From: Hypsibius dujardini
Taxonomy: Eukaryota; Tardigrada; Eutardigrada; Parachela; Hypsibiidae
Assembly (NCBI GenBank): GCA_001579985.1
Contig: LRSR01001876.1
Coordinates: 1 to 22,876, forward strand
Direction of reading: 5' to 3'
Length of the DNA stretch: 22,876 nt
Below are positions 15,973 to 22,876 of the stretch, piece by piece. The first letter of the stretch is position 1; every line of letters begins with the position of its first letter. A program made the translations under genes and the position numbers. The notes below the pieces were generated by a model. That model saw only the letters and a program-made list of their open reading frames with translations. It had not been told where the DNA came from and made no database searches.

Positions 15973-17085
15973 CATATTTTATTATATCTGGTCATTCAAT
16001 CTCGTTTTCTTCCTTCGAATTTACCTAACGAATATACCTTGACAATGCGTTAACAGTCAACGAGTTCAACCGCAAAACAATAAGACTCCATGGATTCCAT
16101 TGTGCTGTCCCAGTGCAGCGGAACAACAACCGCGCGAATTAGAAAGTTGTCTGCGGCTGGCGCCACGCGCGTCAGCAGAGGTTAAATGCACATGACCATC
16201 TGCCTGTTGACCCTGTTTGCAATTAAACCACAAGTGGATTGAAATAATTCCGCCATGTGTTCCGCATAGACTGCTTGCTGACCGTAGCACGTATTTATGG
16301 TAATTGAGCAAATTGACCATCAACCAACCAATACGGCTGGCTGCCATATCAGGTGGGGAACAAAAACCGGCATGCCTTACGTGGAAGTGCAACCAGGTTG
16401 TTGCACCTGCCTGCAGACATTGCTTACTTACTTGGTGGTCGGCATCAATAATCATTGAAATGCAGTATTGACTGGCACGAATTCGTTTAAAGACTTAATA
16501 GGATGTCTGTCCGTCACTAAATATGCTTGTCGGTAATTATTTTTGCCAAGGCAAAAAGCGGCGGAAGTTTTTTCAGACTTTTCTGTTCGTTTGATGAAAG
16601 TGAATTCAAATAAAATTTATTTATTTAGTAATTCATCAAGTTCGCATTTGTTTTAATTATAATTACAAACAAAAGGCCTTTCTCCTGATTAACTAATTTC
16701 AGCGCAGGGGAAAACAAATGACCGTTTAATTGGATTACACAAAAAAAGCGCAAAGAATTGTTTTGCAGCGAGAGAGAAAGAGAGAAGGGGGACCTTGTTG
16801 TATGGTATAAATTTTGTCCGCGCATGGCCGAGCTGCCGAAAACGGTGCTTTTAGAGTAGCGATTGCACGCTCCACTACGTCGCCGGAGAGAGAGACCAGC
16901 AAAAAATACAGCAAATCTCGCTTCGCCGCCCCCTCAAAGGCCACCGTCCGTGCGATCATGCATAATCATCATTTCGAGTATATATATGAGCAGCGTTAAA
17001 AAGTGTGACGATTTCATGCGCGATTGACCAACAAGGTCGCCGTGCGTGCCCGGGAACAGCTTTAGTTGCGCGGCACAAGAAGCCG
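15973..17085. other. Spacer, no gene recognised
   Basis: Single-copy sequence, AT-rich around 16540-16700. The open frame on the minus strand at 16066-16455 (129 codons) has no family signature I recognise and no matching splice context, so I do not call it a gene. Confidence 0.4.
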
Positions 17086-17215
17086 TGTCTGTGTGTCTGT
17101 GTGTCTGCGTGTCTGCGTGTCTGTGTCTGTGTCTGTGTCTGTATCTGTGTCTGTGTCTGTGTCTGTGTCTGTGTCTGTGTCTGTGTCTGTGTTTGTGTCT
17201 GTGTCTGTGTCTGTA
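17086..17215. repeat. (TGTCTG)n hexanucleotide array
   Basis: About 21 units of GTGTCT with a few GTATCT and GTTTGT variants. It is the reverse complement of the array at 15030-15163. Confidence 0.95.
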
Positions 17216-17232
17216 CTTTACTGTATCGTAAA

Positions 17233-17880
17233 TTACTCGCGATCTGTTTCGTGCTCCCAACAACACACACTTAAATGGGATGAATTGAAGGGAAACCACT
17301 GAATTACACTCTGTTCCGCACGGGCGTCCCGGTTGAAGGAATTGGTCGGTACATTCCGGTTCCGGTCGTTGAAGACAACCAACGGGTGCGGTTCGGCTTC
17401 TCGAAAGTAGCTGAGGTGATAGTCCCAAGTGACCAAGTTGATCTGGGTCAATCCCGCGAAGTGACCGTGCAGTTTACCCAATTCGTTGGAACCACAAGGG
17501 AAGCCGATAAATGTGACCTCACGCAGAAGCTGTCCAGTCGGTCAGACATCGTGCTTCATGCAGAAGTCGACGTCGTAGACACGTGGCAAAAACTTTGCGC
17601 TAACCGAGTTACGCCATTACACTCGTTCGACGCATGGTTCTTGTACACAGCTCCGAGTTAAAGTGCCTAATTCGGTGGAGTAAGCCATCTCCAAGACCAA
17701 ATGGGTCGGCACGTATCGCAAACTGCTAGAGACCAGTTTCCGGCTCTTTCCATTCCTGAAGAAATGTCTGCGGACTCCGTTTTCTGGTGCTTCAGTTCAT
17801 GAATGGTCGCCGCCATAGCACGAGTCAGAGTGAAAAAGAAATCAAAAGAAGCAGCTGTCCGGTGTTCCAATTCCATTTCC
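17233..17880 (-). pseudogene. Coding-like island, possible decayed gene or exon (unidentified)
   Basis: One minus-strand frame from about 17796 to 17236 spans about 187 codons with only two internal stops (plus 17617-17619 TAA, 17542-17544 TGA). It reads protein-like: RRHFFRNGKSRKLVSSSLRY, PRVYDVDFCMKHD, then VTFIGFPCGSNELGKLHGHF and LTQINLVTWDYHLSYFREAE. The plus strand of the same DNA is also open for 126 codons (17284-17661). I recognise no family on either strand. It could be a retroelement or gene remnant, an exon of an unseen gene, or a chance open region. Confidence 0.3.
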
Positions 17881-17954
17881 ATTTAGCTTTTTGGACTTCC
17901 ATCAAGAGCTGTTTTGGTGGTTGAATCTCTTCTGGCCATTTGTTGTTCTGGTCG

Positions 17955-18050
17955 TCTTGCTCTTGATTGATTGATGACTTGCTCTTGATTGATGACTTGC
18001 TCTTGCTCTTGATTTTGATTTTGATTTTGATTTTGATTTTGATTGGAGTT
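17955..18050. repeat. TTGATT / TTTTGA microsatellites upstream of POMGNT1
   Basis: Repeats of CTTGATTGATGACTTGCT followed by (TTTTGA)n at about 18010-18045, about 100 bp before the POMGNT1 start codon. Confidence 0.85.
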
Positions 18051-18155
18051 TTGAAAATATTTTCTGAGTTTTTAATTCTTTAATTAAGCCACTGCTCGAC
18101 AGAAAAAAATTGGCAGTAGCAACAGCAAGGAGGATGAAAGTCTGTCACCACGACC

Positions 18156-18247
18156 ATGAAGTCGGTCTGCTCCCTTTGCGGCAACCGGACGCTTGTACTT
18201 GTGCTTTTTGCCATTCTCCTCTGGATGTTCCTTCAATTTGTCGTAAG
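18156..18247 (+). CDS. POMGNT1: POMGNT1 exon 1 (signal anchor)
   Basis: Starts MKSVCSLCGN with the membrane anchor directly after; donor GTCGTAAG|GTAAAA, phase 2. The 11-residue tail is much shorter than the human one. Confidence 0.9.
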
Positions 18248-18808
18248 GTAAAACGAAACCTTACTAAATTTTTTAACTATTATCTGATTCCCTTCTGACT
18301 GAGTTCTCTCTGGCTGAGGAAGTATAGGATTTTGGATTAGAGCAGTCCGGTATTGTGATTAGTGGGGGCATTGATTGATTGATATATTGATATGCGTTAC
18401 ATGATATGACGGTAGGCCTCCTTTGATCAGTTGATTGGTCCCTTAATAAATTTAATGAATTTAATTATTTCTCTTCTGTTTTAGGCTCACATTGGACCAA
18501 CCGTCTCCACCGGCGTCGCAAAGGGCGCGGAAATTTTACGTCTTATCCAGAAGAGGCAAAATTCAAATGTGGCTGGATGGTAACCTTGTCGTAGAGGGAG
18601 AACGGGACGAAGAAGAAATCGGCCGTGGCGTTTCACTCGCCGTTTTTCGGTCAGATGGTCACCGTACAGGCTCCCGAACATTCGACACCTGCGGTCCTGA
18701 TGATGGCACAAGCCCAACCATGGGGGCTTACTTAGAGAGCATTCCTGGTGAACGTGTCATTGTGTTTGCCATCATGTAAGATGCGTGAGTTACTTGCCGT
18801 TTGGTCGC

Positions 18809-18842
<34 letters not shown>

Positions 18843-20909
18843 GTTCGTTCGTTCGTTCGTTCGAGTGATTGATTGATTGATTTAGTCGAAGGATTTAGAT
18901 TATATTAATTTAGATCCTGATCCACGTGTGTAGATCATCACCCTGCAACCTCGGATTTTTGGCTCGAAATCACCTCATTCAAATGGGTTCTTCCTCCATT
19001 TCCACTTTGCCGTTTGGAAGCACCTGGATCTTCGCCGTCCACAAACGCAGCAACCCTGCCGCCATCGCGGTCTTAGCAGAAGCCGCCTCAACTCCACGTC
19101 TCGAAACCGGTATTACCACAGCTCCACTCACCCTTCAGTTCGATTTTCCCACCCTCGCTCCGTCGGACTTGCTCGTCTGTCAGTCATCGTCATCATCATC
19201 GACATCCCACGAGAAGCGCAGTCGATTTTGCGGCCTCACCGACGGCTACCCTGAAGTCTGCCGTTGCGAAAATCCCCACGACATCATCTTCCACCCGGCG
19301 CCTCTGCAACTGGAGACGACCAGCGAATTCATGGTGGACAGGAGAATAAACGTCCCCGTTGCCGTCATCGCCGGCAACCGGCCGTACTACCTCAACACCA
19401 TGTTGCGCGCTTTGTTGATGACTTCCGGTGTTGATCCCGCGCTGATCACCGTCTTCACCGACGGTCTCCACGCTGAACCCGGTCATATCGCTGATCTTTA
19501 CGGCCTACGGAGCATTCACCATATTTCCAGTGGTCGGACGAGCACGGCGATGATCTCGCAACACTACCGGTCCAGCCTGTCGGCGAGTTTCACGCTGCAT
19601 CCGCGCGCCGGTTTCGTGATTGTCCTTGAGGAGGACGTCTTGGTGGCTGAGGATTTCTTCACTTATATCGCGCAAACGCTGCCGGTGCTGGCGGAGGATC
19701 CCTCGCTGTACTGTGTGTCTGCCTGGAATGATTTGGGCCGAGAAAATGAGACGGGTGAGCCCGGGCGGTTGTACCGCGTGGAAGGCATGCCCGGATTGGG
19801 GATGGCGATTTCGCGGGCGCTGTTTGAGAAGGAGTTGCTGCCGAATTGGCCGTCGCCGTTGAAGAAGTGGGATTGGGATATGTGGATGCGGTCACCGGCG
19901 ATTCGCAAGGGTCGGGAATGCATCATTCCTGGTGAGAAATAGCTGTTTGTCTGTATGGCTTTGCTCAGTTCTAATTAACCGTCGAGAAGTCCATAATTCA
20001 GATCAGTTATCGCCCTATTGGTATATTCTAAATCTGCCTATCCGTTTTGTCTGCCTGCCCAGATGTCTGTCTACATTTGTGCCTATCATTCTCTCCATGT
20101 CTGCCTATCCGTTTTGTCTGCCTGCCCAGATGTCTGTCTACATATGTGCCTATCATTCTCTCCATGTCTGCCTATCCGTTTTGTCTGCCTGCCCAGATGT
20201 CTGTCTACATATATGCTTATCGTTTTCTTCATGCCTTCTTGCCTGTCTGTTTGTTTGCCTGCCTGTCTAGATGCCTGGTTCTTCATGTGACTGTCTGTCC
20301 GGTTGGCCATTTGTATGTTTCCTTGTACCTTTCTTGCATATGGACTGTTCTATGTGTCTATGCACACACTGTTACTTGTACAGTTTCAAGACCCGGTGTT
20401 TTTTGCTCGGAATTTACATTCGCTGTTTGGCAGATGTTTCTCGGACTTACCACTTCGGCTCGACCGGCCTCAATATGAACCCCTTCTTCCATAAAGCGTA
20501 CTTCCAAAGCCACCCGTTCTACACTGGCCCAGTCGTCACCCTTCATGATGTCCATTTACTTACCAAAAACCGTTACGAGGAGCTGCTCAAGGGCATTCTC
20601 CAGACAGCTGTACCGGTCGACCACTCTAGACATCCGTGCAGCCCGGATTTCATCCCCACCGCGACCACCGATCATGTTGTGTCCGTCTTCATTCAAATGA
20701 AGGATATCGACGACAGCGCAACTTGGCTTGCTCTTTGTAGGTGTTTGAAAATTTGGGACCTTGATGTGAGAGGAGACCATGGAGCTTTGTGGCGGCTGCG
20801 TGTTAATGAAAATTCTGTGATTGTTGTCGGTGTTCCCGCTTCACCTTATTCGTATGCTTTACCGAGTGGCGTTTCGCCCATTGATCTTAGGGTTACAGCC
20901 GAAGTATAG
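18156..20909 (+). CDS. POMGNT1: Protein O-linked-mannose beta-1,2-N-acetylglucosaminyltransferase 1 (complete, 4 coding exons)
   Basis: join(18156..18247, 18485..18775, 18934..19931, 20434..20909), 618 aa; the human protein is 660 aa. It transfers GlcNAc from UDP-GlcNAc in beta-1,2 linkage onto O-linked mannose in the Golgi, the step made famous by alpha-dystroglycan. Layout: an 11-residue cytosolic tail; signal anchor at about 12-30 (RTLVLVLFAILLWMFLQFVV); ILEI-like stem/lectin domain at about 46-165; Cys-containing linker RFCGLTDGYPEVCRCENP; and a GnT-I-type (GT13) catalytic domain from VPVAVIAGNRP (about 268) with the metal-binding EED at 360-362, YCVSAWND (about 387-394) and WDWDMWMR (440-447). 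The C-terminal block includes SRTYHFGSTGLNMN and IWDLDVRGDHGALWRL. All key residues I can name are present, so the enzyme should be active. An in-frame TGA seven codons upstream fixes the start. Confidence 0.97.
18485..18775 (+). CDS. POMGNT1: POMGNT1 exon 2 (ILEI-like domain)
   Basis: Acceptor CTTCTGTTTTAG|GCTCAC; donor GCCATCAT|GTAAGA, phase 2. Encodes RKFYVLSRRGKIQMWLDG, then GRGVSLAVF and SRTFDTCGPDD, and GERVIVFAI, matching human KVYVAVDGT, GRGIHVIVLN, KRVFDTYSPHED and GRVLICTV. Confidence 0.95.
18808..18883. repeat. TGAT / TTCG tetranucleotide array in POMGNT1 intron 2
   Basis: (GATT)n, then (GTTC)n, then (GATT)n, filling half of a 158-nt intron. Confidence 0.95.
18934..19931 (+). CDS. 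POMGNT1: POMGNT1 exon 3 (end of ILEI domain, linker, most of catalytic domain)
   Basis: Acceptor CCACGTGTGTAG|ATCATC; donor ATTCCTG|GTGAGA, phase 1. Contains TWIFAVHKRS (end of ILEI), a Ser-rich insert, the VPVAVIAGNRPYYLNTMLRA nucleotide-sugar region, FVIVLEEDVLVAEDFF and KKWDWDMWMRSPAIRKGREC. Confidence 0.97.
20034..20232. repeat. 67-bp tandem repeat in POMGNT1 intron 3, about 3 units
   Basis: Unit CTGCCTATCCGTTTTGTCTG + CCTGCCCAGATGTCTGTCTA + CAT... starts at 20034, 20101 and 20168. A higher-order unit built from TGTC-type sequence; TGTC variants continue to about 20300. Confidence 0.93.
20434..20909 (+). CDS. POMGNT1: POMGNT1 exon 4 (C-terminal catalytic region, stop)
   Basis: Acceptor GCTGTTTGGCAG|ATGTTT; G+AT makes the conserved Asp of IIPDVSR. 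Encodes RTYHFGSTGLNMNPFFHKAY, VDHSRHPC, IWDLDVRGDHGALWRL and VVGVPASPYS before TAG. An apparent longer open frame upstream runs through the repeat intron and is not coding. Confidence 0.97.
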
Positions 20910-21515
20910 AAAGTCAAACGCTCGTGATAAATCAGTACCAGCTCACTTGCAGCTGTTCTCGTATCTGCCAGTTTACCGGACTGTCCGTGTCTTCCTGCCT
21001 GCCTGCGCACTTGTCTGTCGTTCTGTCCGTCTGTTTCTTCTTTCATCTGTCATCAGCTGACTATCTGCTTGTCTGTCTGTACATCCGTATGTACGTATGC
21101 CTGTCTGTCTGTGCATCCGTATGTACGTATGCCTGTATGCCGGTCTGTCTGTCTGTGCATCTGTATGTACGTATGCCTGTGTGCCGGTCTGTCTGTGCAT
21201 CAGTATGTAAGTATGCCTGTATGGAGGTCTGTCTGTCTGTGCATCCGTATGTACGTATGTACGTATGCCTGTATGTCTGTGTGCCGGTCTGTCTATGCAT
21301 CAGTATGTAAGTATGCCTGTATGGAGGTCTGTCTGTCTGTGCATCCGTATGCCTGTATGCCGGTCTGTCTGTCTGTCTCACTAAGATTAGATGAGATTTT
21401 GAATTCCTTCCAGCACACAACAAGCGTATGGTAGGAATGACGTCTAGAAAACATTCAGGACAAAGAACGGTTCCATAACTAAAGATAAATAAAAAAGCCA
21501 AATGATGCATGTAAA
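20910..21515. other. Repeat-filled spacer between convergent POMGNT1 and WBP4
   Basis: About 20985-21385 is TGTC-derived, with a higher-order unit containing GTGCATCCGTATGTACGTAT + GCCTGTATG repeated about seven times at irregular spacing. It must include both 3' UTRs. Confidence 0.85.
21488..21493 (+). terminator. Candidate poly(A) signal for POMGNT1
   Basis: AATAAA on the plus strand, 579 nt after the POMGNT1 stop. It lies just past the WBP4 stop, so use of it would make the two transcripts overlap at their 3' ends. No canonical AATAAA was seen earlier. Confidence 0.3.
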
Positions 21516-21738
21516 TCAATCCTCTCGTTTTCTGACTTGTCTTTTTGCGTCTCCTCCGAACTTGCGCTTCTTAAATCCCATATCCTGGTCATCGGCTGCA
21601 CCGAAAGACGTGACCGTTTTGGTTTTAAACTGAATCCTGTTGACCTCGTGTTCCGCCGCTGTGTTGTGCATTTCGTCTGACAGTTGGGAGGCGGCGGACC
21701 TGGAGGCGGGTATCAGACCCAGATTCGGCGTGGTCGAT
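21516..21738 (-). CDS. WBP4: WBP4 last exon with conserved C-terminus
   Basis: Acceptor CTATCCACAG|ATCGAC; ends with TGA at plus 21516-21518. Contains the family's C-terminal signature FKTKTVTSFGAADDQDMGFK and the basic tail. Confidence 0.95.
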
Positions 21739-22373
21739 CTGTGGATAGATAGAAGTAGAATGGATTACGGATTACGCCAGTTGTTAATACGTCTGTCTGG
21801 CGTCCTCCGCCCCTCAAGACATGCTAAGAAGAGTCAATATAAACGTGTGAGTTGGCGCACTCTGAATCCATTAATTAAATAGCAGGAGTACATACACTTC
21901 TTCAGGCGTCACGGTGGTCCATTTTCCTATTGAGCCGGTTGCGCCGAGTGCCGGGAGGAGAGGTTTTGTTCGGAGGGCTGGAACGGATTTCTAACAAAAG
22001 AGCAACGACAGCGGGGTAAACACGAAATTCATGAAACTACGTCCACCGATCTAAAAATGTATTTTGTAGGGCTAATTTTCTTATGTGAAATGGAAAACGA
22101 CTAGATGGATAATACATTTGTAACGCAAAATTGAAAATACTATGAAACGAAGTGAACGAAGCAAATTATACAAACGAAACACGCTTCCTACCTCAGATTC
22201 TCCTTCCGCAGTGTCTGTGGGGTTCGCTTCTTGTTGGTCAGCCAGGGATATGTAACCTTCAGGCGGAGCGTCCCATCGCGATTCTGCCGATCAACAATGC
22301 TTTATTCATATAAGACAAGCTCTGTGGTACCATTGTAACCGTATCTGACTCTGTCTGCCTGCCTGTTTGTCTG

Positions 22374-22407
<34 letters not shown>

Positions 22408-22436
22408 GGCCTGCCTGCCTGCCTGCCTGCCTGCCA

Positions 22437-22480
<44 letters not shown>

Positions 22481-22876
22481 GCCTGACTGATTGTCAGACA
22501 ATCTGACTGACTGACTGTTCTTCCTTCTTGACTGCCTATGTAAAAGTTATCCGTCTTCGCTGAGTTGGCTCCCCTACGAATACAAGTTGCAGAAAAAGGA
22601 AAAATTTCTGATCTAACCTCCTATTTCTGTATTGTAAAAATACGAGTAGCCATCCTCCGATTTGGCCTCCTTCCACTTTTGAGCCGCTGCTGCCAGAAGC
22701 TGCTTCTTTTGCTTCACTGTGATAGCCTCCAACGCCTTGGCCTGACTATTCTCCAGCTTCATCTCCGTGAGCCGACTCGTCGACGTGGAAGCGGAAGTTG
22801 ACGCCACAACGGGAAGACTCTCCAGCAGACTAGCGGTCTTGGAAGACTCTCCAGGTTTTGCCGTCGCTTTGGACAG
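21516..22876 (-). CDS. WBP4: WW domain-binding protein 4 (FBP21), C-terminal part, 4 exons, 5' end outside window
   Basis: complement(join(21516..21738, 21896..21990, 22192..22283, 22618..>22876)), 222 aa plus stop, with phases agreeing at all three junctions. WBP4 is a spliceosome-associated protein that binds proline-rich splicing factors through WW domains. Seen here: a Ser/Thr-rich and Lys/Ala-rich stretch, a WW domain (KWKEAKSEDGYSYFYNTEIG + ESRWDAPPEGY), an acidic linker, GKWTTVTPEE, then the C-terminal block FKTKTVTSFG...MGFKKRKFGGDAKRQVRKRED. The last is very close to vertebrate FKEKTVTSLG...FKKRR and the basic tail. The matrin/U1-type zinc finger would lie right of the window. Vertebrate WBP4 has two adjacent WW domains; only one is visible, and at least 50 residues before it show no second. 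Confidence 0.94.
21896..21990 (-). CDS. WBP4: WBP4 exon, linker with GxW motif
   Basis: Acceptor CTCTTTTGTTAG|AAATCC; donor GAAGAAGT|GTATGT, phase 2. Encodes KSVPALRTKPLLP, then TGSIGKWTTVTPEE, comparable to vertebrate NPYGEWQEI. Confidence 0.88.
22192..22283 (-). CDS. WBP4: WBP4 exon with second half of WW domain
   Basis: Acceptor GTTGATCGGCAG|AATCGC joins G+AA to make the Glu of TEIGESRW; donor TCTGAG|GTAGGA, phase 0. Encodes SRWDAPPEGYISLADQQ and an acidic tail. Confidence 0.93.
22345..22525. repeat. TGTC/TGCC array in WBP4 intron
   Basis: (CTGT)n and (CTGC)n on the plus strand; the longest pure block is at about 22437-22480. It makes up half of the 334-nt intron inside the WW domain. 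Confidence 0.95.
22618..22876 (-). CDS. WBP4: WBP4 exon with first half of WW domain (partial)
   Basis: Open to the window edge; donor AATAGGAG|GTTAGA, phase 1. Encodes SLLESLPVVASTSASTSTSR, LEAITVKQKKQLLAAAAQKW and the WW start. The internal Met is not the start of the protein. Confidence 0.93.

Noticed and set aside
20271-20433. Upstream extension of POMGNT1 exon 4 as one open frame
   Set aside because: It would read through TGTC repeats; the GCAG|ATGTTT acceptor joins exon 3 in phase and restores IIPDVSR.
1-22876. tRNA, rRNA or other structural RNA genes
   Set aside because: I looked for T-arm (GGTTCGA) motifs and for known RNA signatures on both strands and found none; a covariance-model scan would be needed to be sure.

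Overview
The window is animal (metazoan) nuclear DNA. It carries three spliced genes of animal families with GT-AG introns. Most introns and spacers hold TGTC/GACA tetranucleotide arrays. Introns of a few tens to hundreds of bases, protein divergence from vertebrates and overall composition fit a lophotrochozoan invertebrate. A parasitic flatworm (fluke or tapeworm) is my best guess, but it is an inference and not proven. I see no bacterial, organellar or viral gene.

Layout, left to right. (1) 1-9717, minus strand: most of an ABTB2/ABTB3 (BTBD11)-type gene. Ten coding exons can be joined with matching phases into 1252 codons: a long family-unusual N-terminal region, a histone-fold-like core, ankyrin repeats and the first part of a BTB domain. 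The rest of the BTB domain and the stop lie beyond base 1. (2) 9718-18155: about 8.4 kb between the divergent ABTB-type and POMGNT1 genes. It has no gene I can name, but it holds a 29-bp minisatellite, a tandemly duplicated block with an internal 56-bp minisatellite, several simple-repeat arrays, and a coding-like island at 17233-17880. (3) 18156-20909, plus strand: a complete POMGNT1 gene in four coding exons, predicted at 618 aa (type II membrane anchor, ILEI-like carbohydrate-binding domain, GnT-I-type catalytic domain). (4) 21516-22876, minus strand: the 3' part of a WBP4 (FBP21) spliceosomal WW-domain gene, running off the right end. POMGNT1 and WBP4 converge across a repeat-filled 0.6 kb spacer.

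The three genes do not form a pathway. ABTB proteins are BTB/ankyrin adaptors, POMGNT1 builds O-mannosyl glycans in the Golgi, and WBP4 acts in pre-mRNA splicing. The most unusual items are an apparent 20-nt (or 32-nt) intron in the ABTB-type gene, two foldback elements of about 150 bp in its 5' introns (one with TTAA at both ends), complementary tetranucleotide arrays flanking exons in opposite orientation, and a coding minisatellite in the first ABTB exon. I found no convincing new multi-gene system.
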